DNA from: Lota lota | Taxonomy: Eukaryota > Chordata > Actinopteri > Gadiformes > Lotidae | Reading direction: 5' to 3' | DNA length: 64,000 nucleotides | Assembly: GCA_026745465.1 (NCBI GenBank) | Contig: JACYXH010000783.1 | Span: 2,752,501 to 2,816,500, forward strand | Shown: in pieces, positions 18,598-31,180 of the stretch | How the letters are laid out: each line of letters starts with the position of its first letter | Numbering within the stretch: position 1 is the stretch's first letter | Position numbers and translations under genes: made by a program | The notes under the pieces: generated by a model | Database searches by the model: none | The model's input: only the letters and a program-made list of their open reading frames with translations | What the model was told of the DNA's origin: nothing

Positions 18598-18750
18598 GGA
18601 ATGGCGGGAGGGAAGTATGGATGGAAGGACGGACAGAGGCATGGAGGGAGGGATACGGAAAGGGAGAGAGATGAGATGGAGAGATGGAGGAGAGAGGGAG
18701 GCATGGACAGAGGGAAGGGGAAAAGGGGCGAGGAGAGAGAGAGATACAAT
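18598..18750. repeat. Purine-rich GGAG/GATGGA tract
   Basis: Degenerate GGA, GGAG and GATGGA units over about 150 bp. The tract is followed by an element that recurs near 19.66 kb. Confidence 0.8.
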
Positions 18751-19558
18751 ATGAATTCCTAGTAAAATGACAGTGTATATGTAAAGGTCATTTCTGCTGT
18801 GTCATGTTGTCTCTGGGCCTTAATTAAGATGATGATGATTCACGTTCATATGGCCAATCATGTAGTGTGTTTGGGTGAGAGAGAGAGAGAGTGTGTGTGT
18901 GTGTGTGTTTCATATCTCATTAATTCAGCTAATTCCCCCTCAGGAGATTGACTATGCCACAACAGCTTCTGTTGGGATACAGGCAAGCAAGGACTTTCTA
19001 CAGACATAATGGGATCTAGTAGTTCCATACAGTCACTTAAATCACATATATTTAACCACATTGATCATGGCTGTTGCTTCATATGTTCAAGATGAATGGA
19101 CTTTCTTCCTAAATAAACAACTTAATCTATTGAGGGATCATGGATAGATCAGTGGATTGTCTTTTTGTTTGTCTTGTTTTAATTGAATGATTCAAACACA
19201 AAATGGTACCAAAAGAGCTCAGAGAACCAAAGCAGATGACTCACATCGCTTCATAACACTTCATCATTGTAGCTTGTATCAGATTTAATGTCAAGGATTG
19301 TTCCCTTCCGATGATATATTGCCACCCCTACGCCCGTATTCATCAGTGAAGTTTCAGGTTGTTTTTTTTGTCTTCTTATGTCATTTAATCTTTATCTTCT
19401 GAATCGCTTCTTTCTAGCGCCGCTTGTGCCAACTTTTTTGCTGCTGTTACACCTGAAATCCCCGTAAGGATTGAATAAAGTTCGTCCTGACTCATCACAT
19501 CTTATATCTCAGGGTGGGTGGAGGGGGTGAACCAGGGTCCCCGACTTGTGGTAGCGGA

Positions 19559-19584
19559 GGGGGGGGGGGGGGGGGGGGGGGGGG
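19559..19584. repeat. Homopolymer G run, 26 bases
   Basis: Twenty-six consecutive G, followed by a GAGAGGGG purine tract to about 19650. Confidence 0.95.
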
Positions 19585-19683
19585 TGAGAGAGGGGGAGAG
19601 AGATGGAGAAGTACAGAGGGAGAGAGGTGGATAGGGCGGGAGAGAGAGGACATTAATTTACTGGAAAATGACATGCGAGTGCA

Positions 19684-19710
19684 GTATGTAAAGGTCATTC
19701 CTTTACATAC
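19684..19710. repeat. Perfect 11-bp inverted repeat with 5-base loop
   Basis: Arms gtatgtaaagg (19684-19694) and cctttacatac (19700-19710) flank tcatt. The left arm belongs to an element also present near 18757-18795, where the right arm is absent. Confidence 0.85.
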
Positions 19711-19849
19711 GGCAGTCGCCGACTGTCGAGAAGTCATTCTTACGGTTCACAAGTTCACAGTTCAGAGGTCCGGTCGGTGGGAAATGGGCTGAGATGAAGA
19801 AGAATAGAAAGGAGATCAGGATTATAACCCAGACTCAGCCAGAGGAGAG

Positions 19850-20030
19850 CAGAGGGAGGATGAGAGACACAGACAGACGGGGAGAGAGCCGGTGAGCGAG
19901 TGAGCTCTTGGTTTTTGTGTGGGAGGAGGCTAAAGAGAGGGGAGAGGGATGGCGAGAGGAGAGCCAGGGGGAGAAAGATAGAGAGAGGGAGGGAGGGGAG
20001 AGAAGGAAGGGGAGGGAGGGATCATAGAGT
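19850..20030. repeat. Purine-rich GAGAGG tract
   Basis: About 180 bp of GAG/GGA-rich sequence with few pyrimidines. It is the source of an antisense Ser/Pro/Leu open frame that is not a gene. Confidence 0.8.
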
Positions 20031-20337
20031 GCCGGAGCTCTATTTGGATCAAAGGATTTGTCGGTCAAAGCCTTCTCGACAGTGGGGTTCCCACCAGAGA
20101 CTCCTACAACTGCTAGTACTACCGCTACAGGTACTCTGGGGTCACCACGGCAACAGAATAATTCATGACTGGATGAAGGGGAAGGAGGGGTCGTGGGGAG
20201 GAGGGGAGGAGGGGAGTGGGTAGACGACATACAGAGGTCAGGGGTCATATAAGTGTCATCACAGTATCGACCACCCTCCTCTGATGGGTGTTCTGGGTCT
20301 ATAAGACCGTAAAATGGTTGCTAGGTTTTATGGATTG

Positions 20338-20338
<1 letters not shown>

Positions 20339-20372
<34 letters not shown>
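20339..20372. repeat. (TG)n microsatellite
   Basis: TG array of about 34 bp. Confidence 0.96.
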
Positions 20373-20373
<1 letters not shown>

Positions 20374-21311
20374 CTATGCAGTGGGTAAGTATATCAATCT
20401 GGTAGTTCTTTGTTGATATTTTTTAAGTAATAAATACAAATAGTATTTCTTGATTTTAAAGTAACAATGATGTTGTTATTACATTTGCTGTTCTGGAAAT
20501 CCAGTTTATACTTTTCATAGCAGTCATTGCATTCTATATCTTATAATACTAAACATAATAGTTATCTAATCCGATTTTACTAAACAAAATATGAATGATG
20601 GATTGGATTGCTGAATGAATGGATGAAGGGATACCTATATGGATGAATGAATGGCTGGATGAAAGAATTGATGGAGGGAGAGATGAGTAAAAGTGTGCTG
20701 TAGGATTGTCTTCTCTGTCAACTCTACATCAGCAGGAAACCTGAAGCCTGATACTTTAACAGTTCTTTGTCTGTACGTGATATTGATTTTCTTTTCTAAA
20801 AGGGTCATTAATAACTGCAAATTGGACTCTCCAACCTTCATCAATCACTGTGCTTGTGTATTATTATTATAATATATTTTACGATATATCAAATGGAACA
20901 GACTTCATCAAACAGCGAGTGGCCACTACTTTCATGTAAGATGTTATAGCTTATTGTGATATTCAGTGCGTATGGTTGCCAAACTCAGTCTTGCATTTAA
21001 CTTGTGTCTATTTAGAGATGCTTTATGTTATGGATCTCTGGTTTCACCATAGGTATTGAGTCCATGTTAAGCAATGTAAAGCATACCAGTCCTGTATTGA
21101 CCAAGTCTCAAGTCTATAATTGTGATTCCGGTGGAATACTTCTATCTTACATGTACTTTTTAAGTTGAATATGTGATAGGTCTGTGATGTTAACAGATGT
21201 GGGCTGTCCACTCTAGCTCTCTGTTGAAGCCCTACTCTTGCCTTGGTTACAGGCTTTAGTTTGAACAAGCTTTGTTTATACCGTGGCTCCAATGAGTGTG
21301 TTGTTGGACTG
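20373..21311. other. AT-rich non-coding stretch; no gene recognised
   Basis: It contains a short GGAT/GAAT run at about 20595-20690. Nothing else was identified. Confidence 0.6.
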
Positions 21312-21488
21312 GTTTTACTGTTTAGCGGCTAGGCTGTTTGAAAGGCTCTGGGTTCGACCGCCTGTGTCCTCAGCATAATCTGTAGGCATCTTTGAGTAAG
21401 ATGTCTGACCCCTGCGTTAATGGCATGTATCTGAATTCAATGCAAGTCGCTTCAGATGAAAGCATCTGCGAAACGACTAGATGGTAAA
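21312..21488 (+). mobile_element. tRNA-headed SINE copy, plus orientation
   Basis: A head with ggctctgggttcgacc, the middle 'ctgtaggcatctttgagtaa', 'ggcatgtatctgaattcaat' and the tail 'gaaagcatctgcgaaacg...atggtaaa' mark a nearly full-length copy. The head is diverged. Confidence 0.75.
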
Positions 21489-21901
21489 CAACAGAAGGAG
21501 TTGAAACAATCTGCTTACTCGACATTTCTGCTGTGATCGCTTTTCCTGATGTTTATAGTGCATCGCACCGCATCATTACCTGTGCTGCATCAATTGAATA
21601 CTTTGCTGTACGATGATCTATGGAAGTAGTTGGGCTATGCTACGGCAGGGTCAACTGCGACAACAACCCTGAAAGGTGTAAGACCATAAGGCTTTTCAAT
21701 GGCGCGAAACATCCAGTGTGTCAAAACGCTATTCACACCCGCAAAAAAAGAGTGCACGCTGTCAATAAAAGAAAACACAAACAAGACAAACGCAGACCCA
21801 CACAGACGAACAGACCCACACCAACAGACAAGCGGTTAATGGGGAATCATAACTAAGGGCATCATCACCCTTGCTGAGCAGATGGGCCTCGTGATATGAC
21901 G

Positions 21902-21902
<1 letters not shown>

Positions 21903-21960
<58 letters not shown>
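21903..21960. repeat. Homopolymer G run, 58 bases
   Basis: Fifty-eight consecutive G, the longest homopolymer in the window. Exact length in any assembly is likely uncertain. Confidence 0.93.
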
Positions 21961-21961
<1 letters not shown>

Positions 21962-22093
21962 ACGCGCAGAAAGTTGAGATGTTTGCAAGTCAAATCTGTT
22001 TTCTTCTTCTGTTTCATAAAATTTTTTATAATCTTGAAAGCCGACAGAGCCCAGAGACTCCAGCCATCTGCTGTTTTCTAGAGGCGGGTTAAG

Positions 22094-22095
<2 letters not shown>

Positions 22096-22154
<59 letters not shown>
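22096..22154. repeat. (CA)n microsatellite
   Basis: CA array of about 59 bp. Confidence 0.97.
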
Positions 22155-22155
<1 letters not shown>

Positions 22156-22197
22156 CCCGCCGCGGTTATTTGCATTCACCGTGTGAACTTGGAAAAA

Positions 22198-22435
22198 ATA
22201 TATGTCAGGAGATTTCATCTGTGGCTAAACGTGGCGCTCACAGTAAGGAGAAGTAGAGAAGGGGTCGGGGTGAAGGGAGGACTTGAACTTGGACCCACAC
22301 ATGGATATGTCAGGAGATTTCATCAGGTTTGGGGCGGTGAAGTGTTGGGTGGCAACTGCCATAGATGGCAGTTACGAAAGGGGTATGTTGGGGAGGTGAA
22401 TTTGGGGTGTAGCTGCCATTGGTGGCAGTTACATA
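22198..22435. repeat. Diverged tandem duplication with internal small palindromes
   Basis: The 20-bp string atatgtcaggagatttcatc occurs near 22199 and again near 22305. Within 22331-22435, two diverged units of about 50-57 bp each end in a palindromic core: aactgccatagatggcagtt (22354-22373) and the related gctgccattggtggcagtt. Confidence 0.7.
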
Positions 22436-22451
22436 CAACCACTTCAGTACC

Positions 22452-22514
<63 letters not shown>
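22452..22514. repeat. (CA)n microsatellite
   Basis: CA array of about 63 bp. Confidence 0.97.
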
Positions 22515-22516
<2 letters not shown>

Positions 22517-23829
22517 CTTGTGGTCCCCCTCCTCGCATCAACAAGAGAGATGTTCCACCTGAGACTTTTGCTTCAGGCCTCTTTTTGCTCCTCCCTTCCC
22601 TCTGTTTCTGTCTCGCTCTCTCCCCTCTGTCTCTCTTTCTACCTCCCTCACCTGTTCTCTGTTTGTTTGTCTCCAGTCTCGAACCCACTGGAGTTGGAGT
22701 GTCTCAGAAAATGATGTCCCTCAGTTGAAATTAGTTGATGTCCCTTGAAGTCAGTTGAGCTTTGTGGAGGTTGTTTAAATGCTATTTTTGTTTTTGTACC
22801 TTTCCAACCTACTGGGACGGTGTTGTGACATTTGTGGGACACAAATGTTATTTTATCATGTCAAATACCACCACTTAACTGAATAAACCTCCATTAACAA
22901 TGCTACATCAGTGGTGTAGCATTTATGCCAATGATATTTCACTCTAAATTGAATTCAGTGAAATTTGGCAGTTGATTGGCTTTTGCTAGTGGAAGTCAAT
23001 TAGCTTCTAAACTAATTAGCTGGAGTTCAACTTTGGCAGAACTTTGACAAATTAATCAGCAGTTTCAACCAATAGCCAAAGTGTATTTTTTGAGCTAGTA
23101 GGTATTAGTAGTAGTTTTCTGCTTAGTTGTCATGTTTTACACAGTATGTTACAATATAGTACTGCCGGTGAGCTAACGTAAGCTACATGCTAACAAACTG
23201 TCTGAACCTGTTTAAGCTTGTTTGACGATGGAATATTTAACTGCCAATCACCATGGTGATTGAAGACCATAACCTTTAGAAACATAGACTCAAAAAGTCT
23301 TGTTACCCATCTAGCTCATTCGGCTCACATAATCTCTGACCAATGACAAGCTATGACAGGCCGACGCAATAGCATTAGAATGTGTTGCATTGTTTTTTTG
23401 TCTTGTTCTTTAAAACAACCCCCCCCCCCTTCACGGCTGGACAGATATAATAATTCGTATTTTATATTGCCTCGTTCCTCTCCTCCTTTCTTTATGCCTT
23501 ATGTCATCCCATCCTCCGTGATGTCACCCCTGTTACGCTCAGTCTGTAAGGGAGATGGAATACAAGGAAATTGAGAAAGTGGGTCAGAGAGTGTCTGACA
23601 GTCACAGAGTGTGGGCTGTGTGTATATATACAGAGAATAGAAAAAGAAGGATAGAAGGAACATGGAGAGAAGAGGAGGAAGATAATTAAGTTGAATATGC
23701 ACTGTGCCCCCCAAGGGTGAAACCATGTCAGCTCTTTGCATTATGATGGAACCTGAAACCGCTTGGATGTTGCGTTATTAATGAGCTTATATATGAGCGT
23801 GCACGTGTGTTTATGTATCTAAAAATACC

Positions 23830-23830
<1 letters not shown>
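22515..23830. other. Mostly AT-rich non-coding stretch; no gene recognised
   Basis: A CT-rich segment (about 22575-22680) is followed by AT-rich sequence with small hairpins at 22899-22923 and about 22936-22965. No coding signature was seen. Confidence 0.6.

Positions 23831-23862
<32 letters not shown>
23831..23862. repeat. (GT)n microsatellite
   Basis: GT array of about 30 bp. Confidence 0.95.
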
Positions 23863-23863
<1 letters not shown>

Positions 23864-25206
23864 TGTACTGATCTGAGCGGCGTTGACTTTGGTCCTGACC
23901 CGGGGACATGCTTGGCCGGACACACCCTCGTAATTACTGGTGGGGGGGCAAAGTAATGGAGAAGTCACCTCCACTCACACTGCTACACGACGCATGCCTG
24001 GTAATGATTTACTCAGGCTTGTACTTAACACATTTCTGGTCGTTTTGAGGCAACTTTTATCTGAAAACCAAATCTAAAAGCATGTATTTGAGTGGGGTGG
24101 CAATGAAAGTCCAACTTGCCTCTTTTTCTCCGAAACCTTCTCGATCCCCGTCTGTGGGCAGTAGCTCCGTCGAAGGTTCCCTTAATCGGAGTTGACATTG
24201 GAGTTTTACACAAGCAGACAGTTACTTTCTTTTTCCTGCTCGAATTTCACCTGGGCCTGGACACCTGCCATGTCAACTCCGCCTCGCCAAGAGAAGTGTG
24301 TTTGGCGATGACGTTTACGAGGACCGCTGGGAGTAGGAAGGATTTAGGATCGAGCTGGCAACACTGCTTGAGGCGCATGTACACAAAATGGGGACTGGTT
24401 ATCTCTGGTGTCATCCTCTACTCCATCTCTCTCCTTCTACAACCTTTCTGTCGTTTTGTCTTTGTCCACTCTCCACATGGCGTCACCCCTCTTATGTCCA
24501 CTTTTCGGCCATATTTGTAGTTAGCTTGGATGGAGATTTTCCTGCCGTCAGAGATGTCCGGGATGAGTAGCTTTGGTCCCTCGTGATTGTCATCACCACC
24601 GTCACCACGCCTTGTGGACATGACACGTTTCATTATGTGTGAAATGGTTTACCACATTCGAGAGCCAAATGGCCATCGAGTGCAAACAGTCACTTGGGGG
24701 GAGGGTTGACATTTGATTGGCTTTCAACCCCACCCCTTCCCCCCCCTTTCTATTAAGCAAATGTGCACATTAATATTCATGCGTATATTCATAGATGTGG
24801 CGCATAATCTCCCGTCATTACCGACAACAGACGCAATCAAACAAAACAGGAAGACGGAAGAAAAAACACGACAACAAGGTCAGCCTGGCATCGCGTCCAG
24901 AGGCCAGTGTGACACCCTCCAGAGTCCTCTGGACCTTGAGCCTTAGGCGCCGACTCAGAGAGGGAGGGGTCAAAGGTTGTTTCTAAACTTGAAGTACCTC
25001 AGAGTGCTGTAAAGGCCACACGCCAAGGACATGGACATTTTTCCAGGGATTAGAGATTTAGTGGCGGTGGTCCGTTCCAAGTCCCTGGACCCCCAAGGTA
25101 TTTATCATCGTTTCATTTTGTATTATTTATTTATTTTTTACATTTTCAACCACGGTATTACCATGTCTGTGTATTCATAAGCCGTACTCTCTCACACATA
25201 TTCGTA
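23863..25206. other. Non-coding stretch; no gene recognised
   Basis: Unique-looking sequence. A 134-codon + strand frame at 24116-24520 has no recognisable domain and no exon context. Confidence 0.55.
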
Positions 25207-25274
25207 GACACACACACACAGACACACACAGACACACACACACACACACATACACACACACACACACACACACA
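25207..25274. repeat. (CA)n microsatellite, interrupted
   Basis: CA array of about 68 bp with two CAGA interruptions and one TACA. Confidence 0.95.
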
Positions 25275-28033
25275 GTGTAGTGCTGGGCAAAGCAAACCAC
25301 TTCTCCACAACATGGTGAATATTCTTGTGTTTTCCAACTCCTGTTTTTCTAACAAGAAGATAACCTTTACTGTTATTGGCTGGAAGCCTTCGCCATCGCC
25401 GCCAACGCCACTACCCCCGCTGCACTCGCTCCCAGTTTTAATTAAAAGCTATAATTGTGCAGACAGATTCCTTTCTCATTATATCTAATCTTGCCTTTCA
25501 ACCTGCTCACTGTTCCCCCTGTTCAATTAACCAAACTCAATGTTGTGCAGGCGTGGAGGCCTGCGGGAGAGTAGGAGGCCAAGGCATGTCTTGGTCAATG
25601 AAGAGGAGTCAGGTTGATTCCCTTTGACCCTCTGTTGGTTTTTCCATCTTATTTCTTTACAAAACAGGAAAAAACCTGATAGGTGGAAAAGTGTTATATA
25701 GATGTCGGTTTGTAGTTAAATGATGTCTTGACGTTGGTAGTGCTAAGTAGCGTGAAGAAGTTCTATTGGCTTGCTAGCATATATGTAGTTAGAAATGTTG
25801 AGTGAGGCATTAGGTGGAGTGCATTTGTCATTGTCATTTTCTTCTTGTCGTTGGTCCGTGTGTATATTTGTGCCATGAGTGATCTGCTTGTGTACCACGG
25901 GTCAAATCCTTGCTGTTTTGTAAACTCACATGATCTCTCGGCTGTGTTGTTTGCAAAAACAACATTGTAACTATATAACTATGTTAGGCTTCAAAAAGGG
26001 GATTTTGGAGAAAATAAACTTTGTGGAGCATTGTGCAGTAGCTGAAGTGGATTTGGTCACATACCGTGGAGCCTAGCTTAGCGGAAGATCTCACAGAAAG
26101 AAGAGTGTGCTTGTATCTGTCTAGACAGATATAAACATCTAGCATGTATAACCATAATGCGTTTCAATAAACATCCCAGAATATAACAATTGTTAGAGTG
26201 GGAAAAGTATGGCAACAAACTGTATCCTAAAAAGATACAGAGCTAGCTAACTTTACTAGCAAATAATCCATAACACTTTCAGTAATTACTTAAATAGCTA
26301 AATGTACAAGCTAATTCTAGCTATTTACTAGCTAATTCATAACAGCTCATTATTTTGTTTCCCTCAAGTAGATAATGATCTAGCTAAGTTTACTAGCTAA
26401 TAATACAATAAAATACATAGCGAGCAACTCAAGTAAACAAAGCACTTGCAATAGATAGGTTTCATATATTTTAAAACGTGGCTAGCATCGCAGCGTCTGG
26501 AACGACAATCTTCGTCATTTAATAAGTTATACTTCAGACATCTGCTATTAAATAGGCAGCACACTCTGCTGATCTTTTGTCCGACCAGGTATTGTTGCTG
26601 CCGAGCGCGTTGCTATTAAGGGTTGAAAAATCCCAGAGAGAAAAAATGCCCTAATTACGCTCCTCGGCCCCTCGCACCATTAACGGCAAATACACGCCCT
26701 CACCTTTTGACGTGATGTAACTGCACCGCTTCTTTCACTTTAACGCCCTTTTCTTTTCTCCAACCTCCATTTTCAGAAAATGGCTTCTACCCAGACAGTG
26801 ATATGGTGTCGCAGAAAATGGGAGTTGATATATAGAAAGAAAAAAAGATGCAGAATAACTGTAGCAGAGCAAAGAAGAGGCGGAGGTGAACATGTCTGGG
26901 AGAGGGCAATAGAGAATAGGGATTATTGTATAGTGTACCATTGTTTTTTAGGGGTGGGGTCACCAGAATATGAGTGTGTAATCCTGTTAGAGGGGTGGTG
27001 GTAGGCTAGAGTGGAGCTAGGGGGACCCACAGGACTGGGCCAACTGTTGTTGTGGGAAGGCCATTCGGATTATGGAATATTTGCTCGCCCGAAAGCAAAA
27101 ATGAAGCTCTGAGTTATTTTACTGTGAGCTTTGATGAAGTTCTTGTCTATGGGGGAATGCAGTGTTTGATTCCTGACTGGACAGGACAGACTATGAATAG
27201 CCTGTCCTGTTGGTTGGTGGTTTGACTTGGGCCAGTCTTTTAATGAATTCTCCATTTTTGGCTTTGAATTATTGGTCTGCTTAAATGAAATAATTTCATA
27301 GCTAGTGCACTGTTTTCTGGACCAATTTGTCCAAATTGGGTCAATTTGTACTTTCCTTTTCAACTCAGAGCACTGGTGTCTGTGTTTTAGTGTCTATAAA
27401 TGGATCACACTAAACAAATGAGCTAATGTATGCATAAAAAGAAGCACTCGATGCACACAAACGCACACAAACACATGTTGACATTGACTCCACCTCTTTG
27501 CATATCGGAGACCGCAAGGCCAGGAAGTCAAATTCATACACGCACCAGTTACAACCATTAACCCACGGGTTCAGAGTTTCAAGTCTCAAAATAATATGCA
27601 CAGGCTTTAATTTTTTGTCCGCACTATCATTGAACGAAGGGAAGAGGGGGCTATAGATAGCTGGACGTCCTTCCCGTGTGATCCTTGGGAGGAAAAAAAA
27701 GCACTTAACCCCCAGTTTAAAGACTGTGTGAATAATTGATGGAGTCCATCAACACTAAGAGGTGGAGATCGATCGATATGTCCACTAGAAGTCTCCCCGA
27801 GGAATCGCTGGAGCAACATCAGCACCCCCCACCCGCCCAACTGCCTGACTTGATGCTCAACAGTTTGGCATTTGGTCAGGAGGTGGAAACTCTTATGCTG
27901 AGGTGTCCTATTAGCAGTGCAGCTTAACCTCTAACCCTGCTCTGAACACGCTGGTTGCTGCCTTGAATGGTTGAAACTTACGATGGTGTGTGAGTGAATG
28001 CATTAAATTAATTGTAAGCGTTCTTTATTAATA
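25275..28033. other. AT-rich non-coding stretch; no gene recognised
   Basis: It includes a segment (about 26240-26405) rich in ctagcta words, with a roughly 25-bp direct repeat at its two ends. A non-repetitive GC-mixed patch lies at about 26590-26730. No exon was recognised. Confidence 0.55.
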
Positions 28034-28229
28034 GCAGGACAGGATATCCCAGCAGTTAGGGTGTTTGACTCCCAGCCAAATGTACTGCGCTTGATCTAAA
28101 ATGTCCGCAATCTACCTATAGGTATCCTTGAGGTTAAATGCCCTAATCCCTACATGCTCCTTGACATGTAGCTGGATTCACTGCAAGTTGCTTTGGATAA
28201 AAGTATCTGCTCAATGACTCAATAGTAAA
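28034..28229 (+). mobile_element. tRNA-headed SINE copy, plus orientation
   Basis: It has the head 'gttagggtgtttgactccca', a middle 'ctacctataggtatccttga', then 'acatgtagctggattcactg' and 'ttgctttggataaaagtatc', ending with 'actcaatagtaaa'. It is essentially full length. Confidence 0.85.
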
Positions 28230-29368
28230 GTCTAGATTATCTGTTATTGTGATCACCTATGTAATATTATTGCTCTCATCAAAGTGGCTAGGGATCCGAG
28301 AAAGAACCAGTTTGCTTTTGATAGACACACGTTAAGACAATATGGAATGGTATTTGGAGCGCATCTTCTTCAATAAAAGACTCAACAGTAAACAACAATA
28401 GTAAAGCGCTTCCAGTGGCCTCAGAGGTTGGAAAGTCCAACAGCAATGACCTCTGACACCGCAGTCTTGCTTATTTACCTTATTGCTGGGGATTGTTTCA
28501 TGAAGAAATACTAAGGACAATGTTGAGTTACAGATTTGGATGCAGGGGCTTTTCTTTGGCAGGGGTATGCTGTGCATATCAAAGATATAATGCGGCAGCG
28601 TCTGCATTCCGGTTAGGCGTTGAGCGACAGCAGCTACACACAGGCGCCTGTCTCTTTTCATTCAGTGACTTCCTCCGCCGCGCAAGTGATAGATGATGAA
28701 GAGGACGATGACGAGGAGGAGGAGGAGGATGATGATGGCGGTGATGATGAGCGAGGTGACAGCTGAAGAGGAAGCTCCCCTCAGGAACCCGGTAGTGGGT
28801 TGTCAGTTTGCAGTCACCCCTCCCCCACCATCCTCTAGTCTCAGGGTCAACAACTGCCTATATTTCTGCCTCCGGCTTAGTTTTCTTTTCCCTCTGCTGC
28901 GGCACAAAGAAGCGCTCTTTTTATTTCTTTATTTTAAAAATCCAGTTCTCTCTTGTGCCCTCGTTGTCATTAATCTTCCATGTTTCTTTTTTTAGACACC
29001 ACTCCCCTATTTACTCTGGGCATCTATGTGTAGGTTGTTTTCACATTCTCTCTCCCACTCGCTCGCCCTTCCCCTTTTCACCCCCTCCCCCCAATCCCCA
29101 AATATTATCCCATTACCCCAGTGCCACTCGTTAATATGATTCTGATGTTAAAGGTTTAACGATTTTAAACGTAAACTGAATGCAACGCTACTGTTTAACC
29201 TTGACCAGTAAATTTACTTCGGAGCGTGTTCGGGGCAGCGAGGACATGAAATATGGAGTAATCAAAATAGAGCATCACAATCTACGCTCAGCCAATACAA
29301 AAAAAGAGGGGGGAATAGACCTAGCCAGAATTTTTTTATAATTTTATGTACATGTACCTATGCACATT

Positions 29369-29508
29369 CATTGATCCCCAATGACCACAACCTACCTGTA
29401 GGCATCCTGGGGCAAGATGCCCTATACCTGCTCTTTAATCACATGTTTTTAATGCACTGTAAGTAATGTTCAATAAAAGTGTCTCCTAAATGTCTAATTA
29501 GTAAATAT
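29369..29508 (+). mobile_element. 5'-truncated SINE copy, plus orientation
   Basis: It starts in the middle region ('gatccccaatgaccacaacc', 'tacctgtaggcatcctgggg') and runs to the tail 'aataaaagtgtctcctaaat'. The tRNA-like head is missing. Confidence 0.75.
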
Positions 29509-30658
29509 ATTCATACCTTATGCCAGACAACAGACAACCTGACACTGAACTTAATCGGATCTCTTAACCCTCATTACATACAAGGGGCTGTGAATGTTTA
29601 TTTAAGTATGGAGAAAGTACCAGAATGAAAAAAAAAGTTAAATTCTCATTATCCTGTGCCAGTCAAATTGCCAATAAAATAATAATCACCGCCTGCTCCT
29701 GCCAGAACTGCTGGGAAAATGAGGACGTCAAGATTTTCTAACGAGGGAATTACTGTCATCGCTAAATGAGGGTCATCCATCTGATGATGTGTTTTGCCCT
29801 CCGAATGATTTGTAGAGGGGAGCGCTACGCTACGTAGCTCGATGCTAATAGCTCGATGCTAATAAACACATTAGGGTGTTTTTTTTGGTGTAAACAATTT
29901 CCAGCCCATAGTAGTCTCCTATAGGTGTGAATTATTTTTATGTCATAACTTTTAGCCTAGCTTATTTCATAAAAACCATTTCCTAAGGAGTTGTGTTTGT
30001 TAAAAAGGTGATTGTTTAATAATACAATATGTTATGCTGGATTTAATTTGGCTACAAATCATGTTTGTATACAACATTAGCGGGAGATAATGTCATTGAG
30101 TTTGTAGGTTGGCCATTTTTGCAAGCTAATATTCTATAAACTAATTTCACACGAGGGGGTGGTCAAAAGACACGCAAGTCTTCTGTGGGTTACAAATAAT
30201 AAATTCCAATAAAACCTTTCATAATTGATGTCATATTTTCAAAGTGCCTTGGAACAATGAGCTTTTCAATGTTCTTAAAATACAATTTGAGTCTTTTTTT
30301 TGTTCATTTTTTCTCTCGTTTTCTAAGCGGTTTATTGCGTTTAACCTTTTTTTAAGAGAAAAATCAAACAATCTGACATAGCGAAAAAACAAAGCTCACC
30401 TGTAAATTACAACGAAAGCACCGTCAACGGCAAACACAACAAAGGTTGTTTTCGCGGAAGGTATCGATTTTCTCCTGAGAGGGTTATTTTGTTGTGATGC
30501 TGTCGACATCAACAGGGAGGGGTGAGTGTGTGTGGGGTGAGGGACGTGAGCCCTCCAAACTTTTTGTTGATTGATTGATTGATGAACCAATAGGAACGGG
30601 GCTTGGCTGGAGGCAGTGCGGCCTGCTGTCTCTCCAATGTCATGCTGTCTGCATTAGT
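29509..30658. other. AT-rich non-coding stretch; no gene recognised
   Basis: Only a small direct repeat of agctcgatgctaat (about 29837-29865) stands out. Confidence 0.6.
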
Positions 30659-30662
30659 CAGT

Positions 30663-30701
<39 letters not shown>

Positions 30702-30708
30702 CGTGGAG

Positions 30709-30748
<40 letters not shown>

Positions 30749-30752
30749 TGTG
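30659..30752. repeat. Compound (GT)n-(GA)n-(GT)n array
   Basis: Two GT arrays are separated by GAGAGAGAGA and a short unique spacer. Confidence 0.95.
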
Positions 30753-31004
30753 GTAGTGCTTTTCTCTTATTCTCCTCGTAATCACCTCGCCCAAACCCTT
30801 TCCAGGTCATTGCTTCGAACACAGCCCACGAGCACGCGTGTACGTACACGCACACCCCCCCCGCACGCACTCATGCGCACGGTTTCTCCGTTAGCGATAA
30901 CGGTTATTTACAGCTGTGGCATTGCCGCTCGTTCGCATGCAATTAAAAAGCTGTTTGGACGCGACCGTGTGTAACTCATCCGCCATCTATCTTTACCTCC
31001 CTCC

Positions 31005-31180
31005 TGTCTCTCTCTCACCTTCTCTGTGTGTGTCTCTCTCTCTCTCTGTCTCTCTCTCTGTCTCTCTCTCTCTGTCTCTCTCTGCTACCATTTCTCGCCC
31101 ACTCTCTCCCTCTCTCTCTCACATGCTGTCTCCCTCTCTTGCTCCATCTCTCTCTCACTCTGTGTCTCTCTCCTGCTCTC
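31005..31180. repeat. Pyrimidine-rich CTCTCTGT tract
   Basis: About 175 bp of CT-rich sequence with GT interruptions. The open frames here are low-complexity. Confidence 0.85.

Noticed and set aside
22183-22728. 181-codon + frame crossing a CA array
   Set aside because: It includes a poly His-Thr stretch from the CA array, and the rest comes from local duplications.
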